A stretch of 64,000 bases of DNA from Callipepla californica brunnescens (Eukaryota; Chordata; Aves; Galliformes; Odontophoridae). This document shows, piece by piece, positions 43,358 to 57,397 of the stretch. Both the position numbers and the translations under genes were made by a program. Position 1 is the first letter of the stretch. Every line of letters starts with the position of its first letter. The notes below the pieces were generated by a model. The model ran no database searches. It saw only the letters and a list, made by a program, of their open reading frames with translations, and had not been told where the DNA came from. The stretch covers positions 2,409,501-2,473,500 of the forward strand of contig JALIRH010000003.1 in the NCBI GenBank assembly GCA_023055505.1, written 5' to 3'.

Positions 43358-43927
43358 TGTATGTTAAAAGGTGGTCCTGAAAGGTATCCAAAGAATGGCA
43401 AAAAGAGCCAAGCAACATTTGACTGCATATCAGCCTAAAAGTAGGTGAGTTTTGAGCCAGGACAGAAGACTGTTTACCCATGATTAAGTATCACAGTGAG
43501 GGAGGTGTTAATATGGAGAGGCACATAAGCACTTTGTAAAGATAAAATACAAGATTTTTGTTTAAAGCAGCAGTCGAATTATCTTACGCAATAAACATGA
43601 ATGGGTTGTGGCATAAGCTAAGTTTCTGTAAAACCCACCTGTGGATTTTCTGTCACAGTGGTGGATCAAAGCAATCAGTGATGCAAAGAAATCTCAGGAA
43701 GCATTTGGCAGAAAAAAAAGTTATTGACAGTATACTGGACTGTGTACTTCTAGCATGTCATACAGAGCCAAAGACGTGTAGGCATGCCCATATGTTGGTG
43801 TAAATGTCAGCTTGTTTGAAACAGCTGTCCTTTTGGTATGAAGGTAACGAGGTGGCTAATTAGTTCTTACTGGGCTAACAAAAGCTAAGAACACAACTTC
43901 AAGTATTATGAAGAAGCTGCTCTGCTG

Positions 43928-44407
43928 TAAATTTGGAGCTGCTGGAGTGGGTCCAGAGAAGGGCCACGAAGATAATCAGAGGGCTGGAGCACGTCCCCTA
44001 GGAGGACAGGCTGAGAGAGCTGGGGCTCTTAGCATGGAAAAGAGAAGGCTCCGAGGAGACCTCATAGCAGCATTCCAGTACCTGAAAGGAGACTACAGAA
44101 AAGGTGTGGGGGGGTACTTTTTAGAAGGGAGCGTAGTGACAGGACAAGGGGAAATGGTTTTAAACTGAAAGAGGGTAGATTTAGACTAAATATTAGGAAG
44201 AAATTATTTACTGTGAGAGTGGTGTGACACTGGAACAGACCGCCCTGAGAGGTTGTGGATCCTCTCTCCCTGGAACCACTCAAGACCAGGCTGGAAGAGG
44301 CACTGAGAAACCTGGTCTAGAAGGAGGCGTCCCAGCCTACAGCAGCGGGGTTTGGAACTAGATGATCTTAGGGGTCCCTTCCAACCCAAATAATTCTATG
44401 ATTCTAT
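43928..44407 (+). mobile_element. CR1 LINE 3' end in PREP intron 10
   Basis: The plus strand begins GGAGCTGCTGGAGTGGGTCC (the LELLERVQRRA region of CR1 ORF2) and includes REL..LSMEKRRLRGDLIAAF-like coding around 44020-44080. It ends with the octamer tail ATTCTATGATTCTATG at about 44393-44407. It is truncated at the 5' end with several frame breaks, oriented against PREP, and well preserved at the 3' tail. Confidence 0.93.
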
Positions 44408-46505
44408 GAAAATTCACATACAGAAAGTAAATTCTGTTGCTGTTCTATACTGGCACTGAAGGGATTCTGTGAAGGAAGCTTTACAGGGAATCCAGAAGAG
44501 CAAAAAACAGGCATTGTGGCATTTTCCAGTTGTCATAATTCAGATTTCACACTCGTGACACCTTACAATTTCAGTTGAAGTCTTAACACAGTTATATTCA
44601 AAGACTGCTAAAATAACAACAGCTCATTAAAGTTTCATGTATGCTATGCAAACAAAACTAGGAAGAGGTATTTCTTCAGGTATACAAGAATAAAGAAACA
44701 ACCTTTGCAGGGGACTTGCTTTTCATTAAGGGCATATACCAGAACAGAGCCGATAACGTTTTTCTTTACTACTTTAGCAATCTTGATGGAAATTAAAGTT
44801 ACGTAATGAAATCCAGAATGCTGTTTCTTGTTCTGTAATCAACAACCTTTACCTAACCTCAGTATTTTTCCCGCATTCTTAATTTTGAGTTTCCCTGAAC
44901 CACTGCCTGAGTTTTGAAATGGGTATGCAAGGTTGACAGCCATTTATAAATTGCTTCGATGAGCCATCATGTCTCTTTCCCTTGTCCAAGTCTGATTTAA
45001 GAAAAACATCAGAAGTCCATCCAAGGATTCCACAGATGGGGTTGAGGGTTTATACAAAAGCATGCAGTGCTGTCAGACCAGGTTACTGTGAAGGTGACCA
45101 AGTTGTCTCAGTGACGGCTGTGACAAGCAGCTGCCTTTACAGCTCATTGGAGTTCCCCATGAATCTGAACAATGTAATTCATGGTGAATCATGAATCCCA
45201 GTGACTGGGGAACTGATTTCTGAAGTGTTACCACACTGAAGTAATTTGCTGATAAAAGACAAAGCTGAATGAGTGATGATTCAAGAGTGTTCTTTATGAA
45301 CACTTTTTTAATGATCTTATTGTAACTGCACAGGTCATATTTACCTAGAGTTGGCACTGAGCAGAGTAAGGAGAAAACCAGAACAGTAATACTGACTTCA
45401 ACTCTGCAAGCCATTAAGAGTAGAGGTTTCCACCGGGAATAGCAAAGCATGCATCCTTTTGAAACAATGTGCATTGCTACTCTAACTTTACTCTAATTTA
45501 GCATGTAATTGATTCAAATATAAAATGAGATTTTTTTTTCCAGGCATTTATTTCATGAAATGTGATTTATTAGAAAAATGTGTTATTTCTAATTTATGGC
45601 AACTCCTTCAGAACTCTTTTTAATCAGATGGGTATTTATGTTCCATTATTATCCTTGAGTTTGATGTCAGCATTACAATTGTATCAAGTTCTTCCCTAAA
45701 GAAAATGCACTTCTCTTTCTCAGCTCACCATGCCCCGAAGCAATTCTGTGGAAGTCTCTGTAATGAATTTGACTGAAACACTCTTTGTGAGAACATTTTC
45801 AGCCAACTGTCATCTGCAGAACTCTTGTTTGTCTGCAGATGCTTGGACAAACAGGTGAGTTGCTTTCAACAATTACATGCACACACAGTACTGTCTCTCT
45901 GTTGTTACAGAATCTGTTCTGTCAGTGTACCAGGGATAAAATTAAAATAAGAAATTAAGAGATATCTTCTCCTTTCCAAGACCCCAAGGAATGGTGTCAG
46001 ACTTAACTATAGTATCTCCTAGGTAATTTCCTATTTTTCCGCGCTAAGTTTATTTAAGATCCACTTTCAGGCAGTGGCTCTTGTTATACCTTTGGCTACA
46101 GGAACAAAAATCCTCTAGTTCAACTAAACTACTCTCCAAACTTTCTTCGATAAATTGCAGGGATGAAATATGCTATGCCTTAGAATGTAATGACGTCCCT
46201 AGTTACTTCAACAAATTTGTACAGGTTCTCTCTAGATACCCTGTTTCCTTAATGTCCAGACCAGGGCACAATATCTTACAGCACTTATCAAAGCTGTGTT
46301 TACTGGCAAGATCACTTTTTACTTAAAATGTATATTTTGCATAATCTTTTTAGCCGGTGTATTTGTTATGAGCTCACAGCAGTTGTCTATGAAGAGCCCT
46401 GCAGGGCTCAGCAGCTGAAGAAATCACTCACCTTTAGCCAAGCACAGTTTTGTTAAGCTCTTGTCTAAGTGCTTACAACAAGATGGAAGGAGTTGCATTT
46501 ATTAC

Positions 46506-46609
46506 CTGAATTGTCTGGTAAACCGAAGGATCAAATCCTTTCACAGTCACCTCCCGGAAAACCCTCGGCTCTAGTTCCTCTTTTGTTAGATCACAGTGAT
46601 ATATAATAC
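46506..46609 (-). CDS. PREP: PREP exon 10 (propeller end and hinge, residues 405-439)
   Basis: The translation [20 protein letters not shown] matches the last propeller blade, which leads into the hinge (about residue 427) before the hydrolase domain. It continues [15 protein letters not shown], where mammals have VTVKGIDASDYQTVQ, so this is a locally variable stretch. The acceptor is TTGTAG|GTATT and the donor is ATTCAG|GTAAT. It has 104 bases, starts by completing Gly405 and ends exactly on a codon boundary after Gln439. Confidence 0.96.
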
Positions 46610-48469
46610 CTACAACAAAGTGCAACTTTATCAGTAAGGGGCACTGTTAAAAGGATGGTAGTAAGGCATTACGATGGAGTAATGAATGATAATTCAGAAG
46701 GGTGGAAAAAAAAAAAAAAAGCTCCTGATAACTCTTTCAGTTAATACTTGTTAAAAAAAAATACACTTAAACTAAGAGGGGCACAAAGGTTTTCTGTAAA
46801 GACAGTAGTTCTTGGTACTAAGTTGGTATTAAAAGTGGATTAAACAAACTGGAAAAAAAAGATCATTTGTTTTCATGAAGTAACATTTACTGAGACTGAA
46901 AATCTGGAAGAAGAATAAAGTCCACTTTAAAACATCTCTCCCACAGCTACCAGACCAAGAATAACTACACCAAGAATTTTATTCAAGTCATTTTTCTCCA
47001 TACAAGAAAATATTTTGACATTACAATTCAAACAGATCCCTGGATAACAGAAAAAGCTGGGCACCCACTTGAGACTGTGGTAGAGGAGCAGAGATTAGCT
47101 GTACAACTGAACAGAATTTGGTCTCCTACCATTTATTTTACATCCTGAACCTGAAGGTTTGAAGGCAGCTTCACTTGGAAAGCACAGATGTGTCTCAAGC
47201 AAGTGATTTTGCACAAGTAAAATCTCTGCCTCTCAGCAGTATAAAACTTCTAGGGTTTAAGGTGGCTTTTTTTTCAGGTTGGAACAGAGGTAGAATTGCA
47301 CAGCCTTATCAGTCTAGACGCTATGCAGAGGTGTTAATGGCCAAGAAGAATTCTGCATTGTAGACTGACACTCAATCCTGGTAACACCTGAACAGGGACC
47401 ACAGAATGTAAGATTTTCAGTAAAGCAGCTGAGACTATCACTGTTTGCATGATGGTTAACATCCTAGAAAATCCTACAATTCATGCAGATAGTACAGATA
47501 TATATGATGTAGAAAACTGCTCTCAATGTTAATTATTCTGCTTTTTCTAGTTTTAAAGAACCAACTAGTCTCTCCAGAATTTTTAAACATGCATTAAAGT
47601 AAGGAACGCTAAAAGTTAAAAGCAACAAGCCTTCCACAGAAATTTTCATTGTAATAAAATTAACCAGGGTAGGCAATACTTGATTGAAATACTGCTGTAT
47701 TGCATATCTTATAGATAATTGCTTCTGGTTTCCTGAAAGTACTACAGAGGGTATGGCTATAAAAAAATTCTACTGAAAAATGAAATAATGAGGACACATC
47801 TGATACAAGTTAATTGCCTCATTAAATCATTTTTATAGACTGTGGAAAATCAAAGATACAGATTGGTGAAGGAACACAAATGAAAACCAATACACAAAAA
47901 CTGATAAAGTTTTTTTCCATGATGATGAATTTATAGGTGGAATAAAAGGAGGAATGCTCTAATATGCTGTGAAGTTTTCCTTCATTGTACTTGTCACAAA
48001 GTGACTGGCAACCCTAATGCTGGTGAAAACAGAAACAAACATTACAGCAGCATTAAAGTAATATGAGCCCACAAAGAAAATCACACAAGGTGGTTGCAAG
48101 CAGAGCAGTTGTTTTACATGGGTACAGCTACTCAGGGCAAGCAGAATAACTGCATCTTAGGAAACTGTGTGATGAAACAAGCAGTCATCGACAGTATTTT
48201 GGTATTGGCATGGAAGTTAATATTCCCAAACCATGGTCGTCTCTAGTACAAGCCAATCTTTCGCACTTTCTGAGCACAGATGTCTCAAGTAGGTTCATTT
48301 CTTACAACATGGGCTTCCCCACTGGCAGATTCTGAAGCACACAGCCCGTCCCTCAGGGAAGGGAACACAGCTCTATCTACACTGTAGATGTATTTAGTAT
48401 CTACTGAACAACAGAATGCAAGTCCCCAGGAAAAAGAACAATATGCAGTAGGAAGAAAAAACACCTTAC
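46610..48469 (-). other. PREP: PREP intron 9 (1860 bases)
   Basis: Bounded by GTAAGG and TTGTAG. An A15 run lies at 46706-46720. Nothing else recognisable. Confidence 0.94.
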
Positions 48470-48667
48470 CTGGAGATAAAAACGAAGTAAATTGATAGAA
48501 TATTTCACTATCCTTCTTCTGACCACTATATCCCACAATACTCCCAACCTCTAATGGGAAAGTCTTGAGATGTGCACCAGTAGCTAGATCATGAAGTTGC
48601 AGGATATTCTTCACATCATGCAAATAGCATAAAACAAGGAAATTGGACCTCACACAAGCAACCCATT
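48470..48667 (-). CDS. PREP: PREP exon 9 (beta-propeller, residues 339-405)
   Basis: The exon encodes [20 protein letters not shown] near its start, then [13 protein letters not shown] and QFTSFLSPG, all diagnostic of prolyl oligopeptidase beta-propeller blades. The acceptor is TCTTCAG|AATGG, finishing Glu339. The donor is CTCCAG|GTAAGG, leaving one base of Gly405. It has 198 bases and phase 1 at both ends. The open frame continues past both splice sites for a few codons, which is read-through into intron. Confidence 0.97.
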
Positions 48668-51600
48668 CTGAAGAGCATGGAAAAGAAAAAAAACAAACAA
48701 ACATCAGATATAAATTGATAGAAATTCTTTAACGTCCCTAAATACATGCACCATACCTTTAAAATTTTATGTCACCGGTCTTCTGAAACAAAAATATGAA
48801 CCTAAACATAAAGGAAGACATTCTTTGGACATGCACTATGTCACTTTAAGATTATTTATGCAGACACAGGTATAAAGGATCATTTAACTAAGATTATTCC
48901 TCATTTTGAGTACTTATGGATCAATATTTTCTTAGGTATCACAGATTTCAATGCTAAAAAAATTCCACTGAGGTCTTGTTTTAATTTTCATGCATTTCCA
49001 TAACTATTACTGACAAAAATAAAGTCATCATTTTGGAATGATGATTTGGAATAAAGCTAAACTAGTAATGATGAAGAGATGCATTATCCTGTGTTGCACC
49101 GTAAGTATAGAACCTAGAGGTTTTACTGCCTCAATACTTAGGAGTCTGTTCTTCTAAGCAAGCTCTATTCAGCATAAGAAAAGAGCTGTTCTGAACGCTG
49201 TTAAGTACTCAAACAAGCATACAGGAACTAAGAACATTATTAATTAGTTTTGTTTGGTGAGGTTGTGGTTTGTGTCCTCTTCAAACCACATATATGCCTC
49301 TTTTCCCTGATAAGTCAGACTGGAAATGAAAATTGTGGTGAGGGTATCAACAATACACAAGGCCTTATCTTATCCCCTGGAACAAAACCAAAAAGGACGG
49401 ACTTAAATGAGCAAAAAAATCAGGTTGGACAGGCTGGGGCACACTGCCAATATGAAAGCAGCAAGTGGGAAATTTAAGATGTCAATGGAGGAGCAAAAGA
49501 CAAAATAGAACCAAAGAATATTTACATATAATTTTCACCTTATTCTATATTATTCACATTTTAACAGTTCTTCTCTCTCCTGAAAGCCCTGTAAAAACGA
49601 ATGACTTTAATTCATAGAGTTGTACAAAACACTGTCGTACAAAAACATTGAGCGTTCAGGAACCAGAACAGAAGTTCAATGACATATCATGTGCACCTTC
49701 CATAAGGATAACAAGCTTTTTCTGAACTGTAGGTCAATACTTATTACTCGTCTTTCATGGTAGAGTTGATCCTCAAGAGCCTGAAGACCATCAAAACCTA
49801 GCAGGTCTATAGCCTACCCTTCTTTCAGCTTGATCCAAAAGAACTTAGTCATATGAATTTGTCGTATAAACAACAAATTAAAGCTTTAGTATCCCACCTG
49901 CTTCCCAAAGACCAGCCCTTAAATTACTTATTATTTTTTTCCCCCTTTTCCTTCAAACTTTTCAACTCTCTCACAAGCTTCCAGCCTAAAGCTGGGAACT
50001 TTTGAACAGAAGTCCCAGAATACAACACAAACTAAAAGTTCAACCACAAAGCCATGGTCTGAAATAATATAACACTGTTTATAGATTGAATGGTTATGTA
50101 ATTTTACTTCTGGAGTGACTTAAATCTCTTAAGCAAGACTGGAGAACAAAACGTGCGTCACAACTTTATTAGATAAAAGTAACACATGCTGAAATATAGA
50201 ATCATTCCTGGATGCATACAAGGAAAATATGCAGTCATTTGAAGTATTTATTTCATTGCTGTTGCACAAATCTGCCAATATTTACATCTATATCTAGATC
50301 ACTAATTAAAAAAAATCTGAATTAAATCCCTCTAGTAGCATCCTGCTGTAACAGTGAGCTCCTGTGAACTCTGACAGTATTCTCAGTAACACCCATGACT
50401 AAAACGTCTCCATTTCCTCTTGAAATTCCCTGGTCAAGTTTCACAGAATGGACTCAGACACTCTCAGACTAACCTCAAACATATCATACATGTCACTCTG
50501 CTTCAGACAATCTTGATTTTAAAAATTAAATTGTGATCAACCTCAATTCCTCACTAATCATTAAACAAATGCAATATAATGGATGTTTTTAATAAAAGTC
50601 AAACTACATTACATATTACTCTTAAAAAAAAAAAAATCACTTGCCCGAGCATAAGGCTTCTGGCTTCCTGCTACTTAAGAACTTGCCTAGGAAGCAGCAC
50701 TATTAACCTCATCATCAACTGGTTCATTAACAGATAAGATACTTTCAACATGCTAAAGACAACAGATGATAGGGCAATGGAAAATGTTTTTAAAATTGTC
50801 TATGAAATTTCAGTGGCATATCCTTGCAATTGTTTTAGTGCACTGACAATAGATAACTGCCTCCAAAATGTACAGTAGTGGAAGCCACGCAGAAATGTGC
50901 TAATCAAAACAGAACAACTGAAGCAAGCTTGAAAGAGCAGAAAAAAATAAGACATTAAGACCCACAATTGATATATATAGCAAGTAAACAATGCTAAATT
51001 ATTAACAACAGCTATTTTTGACTGCAAGCTCAGCCTCTGTTACTCCCATGCTAAGCACTGAGAACAGCAGGTACTTCTGAGTTTGTTGTGACAGCAGCCA
51101 GCCTCTGGTTTAGCACATGCTTTAAGGAAAGCATTCTGCACTTCTTGAGGCTTATAAGACTGCGTGTGTACAAGCCTCACAAGTTTTATTTGGGCTGACA
51201 CTACTGCTTTACAGCTTTTCCCTCTACAAACAACAGGCAGCAATAAACATCTGTAGGATGTAGATCACCAAGCTATTTTGGCTGCCCTGTTCAGTTTCTT
51301 TACGGACTCACATACTGAACAATAAACTTGTAGAAGCCTTTTCCAACCTGATCCTTTGGCTTAGGCATCAGAGATGGATGGAAGCACTGGCCAGTGCTAA
51401 AAGCAGGTGTGAAGGAGTATCCTTGGTACTTTCCATTTCACTCTGTAAATGAAAACATCCATCCTGATGATTACATCAGATTATACAAAATTCTTCAGTT
51501 GTTAAATCTGGGCTAGAAAAGTGATACTTATCAGTGCTTAGGAAGTTGAGCTCAAGCATCTCTCATTAGTAGAAATGATTAATTTCTGAAAAGTTGAACT

Positions 51601-53218
51601 TCACACACTGTTACTTTCCTTATTTTATGTTGGCAGTTTTCAAAGGCACAACACTACTTTTGGTCTCACAAAACTGCTGTTAAAAGCTTTTGAAATAGTT
51701 TTAGGAAAAAACATAGAATCTTCAAACAAAATATCTGTGCCACTAGCCTTAATGACATATGCCAGATCTGACCTTTCATTTCTGCAGCAGTAGCTACAGC
51801 ACGCTAAGTGTCCAAGCATACAATCATACTTGGACAGATGCAGGCTGAAATGTTGATGCCAGGCTAGAACTATGCAGTCATAAGAAACTGATGAGTTATT
51901 TTCTACACATTATGCTCATGTATTCACTCAACAAATAAGAATATGCTCTCATGCGCTGCAAAACCTTTAGCCAGGAAATGGGTTTGGGTCATCTTTAGAT
52001 TCTTTGGTCATCACAGACAGCAATCATAATGTTCAGTGCTTCAGCAGATTCACAGATATGCATGCTGGTCTGATGCAAAACGATCCATAACCACTATCAA
52101 AAGATAGCTGCAGGTAGACTTGAAAGGAAAGCACTGACAACTTGCAGAATAAACCATGAATCATTTTGAAACATGTGAGACAAGCAAGTCCTTGCATCAT
52201 CTGTCTTTCCTCTAAGACACCATCAGTGACAGACTGCCATGATTAAGTTAAGGGCAAAGCTCCAACCAACTTCAGTACAACAAGGATTTTACACTCTACA
52301 TTCTTTCAGTATAAGACATACAAATGAGAGAGTTTGGCGGGGAGAGCAGGGGAAAACCTCTTCTGAAGCTGCAAACATCAGGAACAATGCTTCTTTAAAT
52401 AACCAATAGGCTTTAGTCATCTGTGATCGATACAGCTTTTACATGGTAAACTGAGTTAAACAGAAAAACCAAAGCCCTACCCCTGGGAAGCAGAAAAAAA
52501 TGGAAGACAAAAACATACATCTGGACCGCATCCTCTACATCCCTGAGTGAGGGACTGCATCTAGCTTGGCCAGATCTAAGCTCTTAGTTGCTAAGAAACA
52601 TGGCAGCTAAGCCATACAACATCTCACAGTAGGAACTCATCAATCTGGTCCTTTGCTTTGCAGCCAAGTTCCTCCTCTCTGTCATGCTGGGGTGCCAGCC
52701 ACCCCCTCAGGGTACCCCCTTGGGGTAACAGACAGAAGTTCAGACAGCTGCTCCTCAGTGCATCCTCACAAGCCTTCATTTGCTTTACTTTGAACACAAA
52801 ACTCTCCAGTGTGGAGTAGGGGTATTTTGAAAAACAACACGCCATAAAGGAATGCACAAGTTTACTGACAGCTGAGATAAACATGATGGACTGCTCACAC
52901 CCATAGACATTCCCTGCCATTCAGGGCCAGTAATTTTGTGATCTCAGTTCAGACTTTCTCTCCTGGTTTCACTATGCTACCTAAAGACAATCACCTCCAA
53001 ATGCACTTGATGATTCTAGGTGTTTGTTCACTATCACTGCAGATTCTTAAGCTTTTCTGATTTAGAAGGTTAGAGGTATGACAGAAATTACTGCCTTTCT
53101 CTAGCACAAGCTATATGAAGGAAGGCAAGCATTTTACATGGCCTGAATTTAGGTGCGTGGATGTTTGCAAGGTACAGAAACATTGCTAGCTTTGCCTCTG
53201 CTTGAGTTCGAGACACGG

Positions 53219-53270
53219 GGATTGGAACCTTAAAGATCATCTTTAACCTTAACCTTTAAGGTTCCAATCC
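53219..53270. repeat. Perfect 17-bp inverted repeat (foldback)
   Basis: GGATTGGAACCTTAAAG (53219-53235) is exactly complementary to CTTTAAGGTTCCAATCC (53254-53270), with an 18-base spacer. The phrases TTGGAACCTTAAAGATCAT and GGTTCCAATCC...TATGATTCTAT downstream resemble CR1 3' tails in opposite orientations, so it may be two CR1 ends head to head. It lies in PREP intron 8. Confidence 0.9.
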
Positions 53271-56200
53271 AAGCCGTACTGTCACTCTAGGATATGATTC
53301 TATTGTTTAAAGTCACTTACCTGATCTGTGACATTCAGGAATACTGCTTACTTCTTAGCCCTTCTTACTCAGGAGGTGTGTTCTATTTTTCATGTCACTG
53401 TCCCAGCTACAGGGCAGGATGCAACTCCCACTTCTAAGCTGCCCTGCTTCACAAGGACTGAGCACTTTTGGGGTGATGAGATAGTTTAATAACTTTTTGA
53501 GAGATATAAGATCACAAGTTTTTCTTACGTCTGAAGACCACAGTCCAAGTGTTTCTAATGACCACAATGGTCGTGGTTCTAACAGCTGCTTTTGAGTGAA
53601 AACAGCACACCCATTTGCAGCTATGCAGCCATTTAAACCACAAGTCCAACATTAGACATGAACCCCTACTAGGGTTAAATTTCAGATTCCCTGAAAATCA
53701 AGAGTAACACTTTATAAACAAGCTCTAAAGTGGGAGGGAAATGAGTTGCATTGCACACCAAGTTGTCCTCAGGCTCCTCCTTTAATTTTATTTTAAAATA
53801 GCCATCATTTCTTTCTTCCCCTCAATTCAGAGAGATCCAAATTCATTTCAAGTCTCCATGAAGTCCCTGTTGTAAAATGAGCTGTGTGATCAGCTTCTAT
53901 GTAGGAAAATATCTGCTTTTCCCCTGTATTTCCCAAACTAGCTTATTTGTAAACAGTTCTGAAAATAAAAAAGGGTCTAAGTCCATTAAAAAAAAAAGTA
54001 TATCTGGTGAAACTAAGTGACATTCCCACTGTCTTGTAGGCAAGAATATTTGTTTCTTGGTTAAATCATACTAATATGTTCTTTAAGAATGCATTATGAC
54101 ACTTTGTGAAATGTTGCTATGTATCATTAATGGGCACTGGCAGAGTTTTATTGTTATTAATACTTAATTTATTAATCATAAATAAAATCTATATGTATGC
54201 AGTGAAGGTTTTCTGAAACAGAATTCAAATTCACAGACAAACAAAAGCAGATGGCATCAGAGTAGGAGAGTTTTGAGTTGAGTATTTATACACCCAGCAG
54301 AAGTACAGACATTTGTGGCCTGGAGGATCACTGACCATAATATTTATAAGGAAATTCTAATACAGCTGATTATACCTGGGTAAACAGTCTCCCTCACATA
54401 CCTTGACATGAGCAAGCAGCAACGCTCATTTAGCCTTTGAATCACTGCTGTCCTAGCTTTTGCTGAAGGCATTTCATTACATTGTCATCTCTGGATCACA
54501 CAAAATCAAATTCCCTAGACAGTAAGGCTTTCACAAGGCAATGAATTATTAACTTCCTTCTGCTATAATTATGTCTTTCCAAACCAAATCTTGGACTGAT
54601 TAAAACAAAATTACAGAGACTGGTTTGCCTGCTATCTTCAAGTGTGTTAATTTATTCAGGGTTACAACCTCCTGGAAATGGTAAAACTCCCTTGCCTTGG
54701 TGCTGAGCATGTAACACTAGCTTGCAACTATCTACCACAGAAAAGCAACTTGAACAATTCAAGTTTATTTTACTGTAGCACTAACTCTAACACTGACTTA
54801 TAACTGACCTTCTTATGGAGATGCTTTAATTTGCTCATTTAATACATATCATTATGTACCACCCCAAAAAGCTGACTAAAAGCAAGTATAGGATTGCCTT
54901 CCTGGTTCCACATTCAAACACAGCAGAAGCTTGATAATACACAATAGAGTTCTGAAAATCACTGTGATAGTTTCATATGACAGATTATGTTTGCCTTCAA
55001 GCTTGTAAGAGCTGAATGCCCATTGTGTTTATAGTCTGAAGGCCAATGCCCCCAGCAAACACATTTATCTAAGCTTTTGATTCTCTAACTGCAGCATTTG
55101 TTATGTTTATATAGGCAAGACTGCCACATATAATCCATTAGGGGAATGTTGCATGCATTATGCTGTTTTATAATACTTGCACAAACATGGACTCAGTATG
55201 ACTTTCTTTTAGAATGAAAACAAAATGGAGCTGAGCTAAGTGACATGGTGCAGTGAAGAACAGATGTGGCCTTAAGTTTGCTAGAAAGAAATATCTAGCT
55301 GCTGCCTACACAGCCACTGCTCAGTGCCTCTGAGCTGCCCAGATCACAGTGCAGGTAAATCCACATCTGTTAAATCCATTTTATGCCAATCACATGCTTC
55401 TGTCCCATTCTATTACAATACATGCTATCTGTAAGTCGATTCTTCAGTTTGTTCCCTTTTTATAAATTACTATTCCTTGTAACCTACACAGCTTTGTGGA
55501 GAGTCAGCAAATTTGCTTGCAATCAGAAATCAAACCTGGAAGCAGTTTTTCACTTGCATGCATTATTTATTCCTTGTCTAGAACTTGAAAAGTACTTCAT
55601 CTAAAATCCAGAGTGTTCATGATTCAAAGAGCTCACAATCTTGAGAAAAAGATCAGTGTCTCACTAAGCCCTGCTCAGTACTTTTGTGTTTACCAAAAAT
55701 CTTGCAAAACTCCAAGACTCCGGTTGTTTGCAACATCACTGCAGTTCTGGACTTGCTCCATAGGCACCACATTTTCCCTCATAAATCTGTTACACTGAAC
55801 AGATGGGACAGGGTCTGCCCAGACAGCTGCCCAGGTCAACTGAAGAACCTATCAAATATTATGTTATAAACACTTTATTTGCATTTATGCCATATGTAGC
55901 CTGTCTAGACTGCAGCAGAAATCATGCAGGACACAGTCCAGAAACTGAGATTTCTTAGAGGTCTTGAAAAGTGAGATCTTAATTGGAATTCAAATTGGCA
56001 AACAGTTAGATTTGTCTTACTAAGAAAAGAAGTATATGCTACCACATATACTTGTAAGTCCATCACATATACTCATCCTAAGAAACAGCTCCTCACTTGA
56101 AAAGTAGCAGACAATGAATGAGTGAATCTGTACAAAGTAGAATTAAAAAAAAGTTGAATATTTCTGTATAGCTGTAATTACAGTAGCCAGATAAATCACA

Positions 56201-56740
56201 GTCTGATCCTGCACAGTCTTGGGACCAGATTACATGAATGTACACAAAGCATCTGTCAAAAAATAGCTCAGGGAGGCTTTTCTTTATTATCTGAAACAAT
56301 TCTAAGTACAATGTTTTAATATAATTTTCCCTAAAACTGGTTTAAAAAACAAACAAACAAAACCAAAACAACAACAACCCAATGCTAAACCTCAGCTCAG
56401 AAAATTTATAACAATCTATCTTGAAAAATCAAACATTTTTGTTTTTAGATCACTTTTACACTCTGAGAATTTCATGCAGCCTTGAGGATTTTTTCTAGTG
56501 CTGTCTACTGTACTTATCCCTATCTCTGACCAGGTTTGCTCATAGTGTGCTACACTGCTCCTATGCTTGCTCTTTTCCTTCTTTCTGCTTATAAAGCCCC
56601 ACTTGCTGTAATTTCCAACTGTCTAATAAGCACTTACTACATTAACACAAAGCAGGAAAATAACTTTCCCTCATTTCCTACAAAAACAGAATTAAAACAA
56701 GGACAGATGAAGTGTCTCCTTTATGGCCACACACAATGCC

Positions 56741-56754
56741 AGAGAGAGAGAGAG
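56741..56754. repeat. (AG)7 simple repeat
   Basis: Seven uninterrupted AG units followed by a G-rich purine stretch, in PREP intron 8. Confidence 0.95.
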
Positions 56755-56950
56755 GGAGGGAATGGGAGGAATGCGATCTGGACCTCTAAAGTATTAGGCA
56801 AAACTTAATTGCAAGCAAACGCATGAAATCCCAAACAAAGTTTAAATGTGGTAAAACAGAAAGGTCTGTACAAGATCATCCAACTGACTAATGACTGAAT
56901 TACTTAAGAAAAACAGAATAGGGAGACTTTTACATGACATAAACCCTTAC

Positions 56951-57142
56951 CTAAAACATCTCTTTCATGTTCAGGGATGAGAACTTTCCACTTGGATTCC
57001 TCTGGGTCACTGAAGTCAATGTTGATTAGTCGGTAATTTGGAGAATGACGGTTTGTCTTGAAAGTGAATACTGTTCCTTCGTTGGTGACATACTCATACT
57101 CAGCCTCAAAGTTATCTATCAGCTTCACCCATTGAAGAATTC
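56951..57142 (-). CDS. PREP: PREP exon 8 (beta-propeller, residues 275-339)
   Basis: The translation begins [12 protein letters not shown] and ends PEHERDVL; both ends match the prolyl oligopeptidase family closely. The exon encodes part of the seven-bladed beta-propeller that covers the active site and filters substrates by size. It starts after TTGCAG with two bases finishing a Gly codon (residue 275) and ends TTTTAG|GTAAGG with one base of the Glu339 codon, so it has 192 bases and phase 1 at both ends. The upstream exon must end in a single G. That exon was not found up to base 64000. Confidence 0.96.
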
Positions 57143-57397
57143 CTGCAAGATCAAACATATAAAGTGAATTCCTCAACTTCTGAAATAAGGCTTTCTTACA
57201 CTCAAGAGCAAGGGCTTCTCACAATTACCATAGGTTCTTTCTTCAGTAACAGCAGCAATCAAAAGGGATAACACTATGGGAGGGGCTTAATATGCATTAA
57301 TAATTAACCAGCTGAATAGGCTGTAGGGGAAAAATGCCAGTTCACAGACATGTTGAGGAATATCTAACTAAATTCATGAAGAATACTGCCAGAACTA

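Larger units (their letters stand above)
48668..56950 (-). other. PREP: PREP intron 8 (8283 bases)
   Basis: Bounded by GTAAGG and TCTTCAG. It contains a perfect foldback at 53219-53270 and an (AG)7 run at 56741-56754. I recognise no other feature in it. Confidence 0.93.

Noticed and set aside
51325..51360. AAGCCTTTTCCAACCTGATC resembling a CR1 tail
   Set aside because: Only about 20 bases match and no adjoining CR1 sequence is present.
52624..52920. 98-codon minus-strand open frame in a GC-richer patch of intron 8
   Set aside because: No recognised domain, and length expected by chance; could be a decayed LTR piece but I cannot support that.
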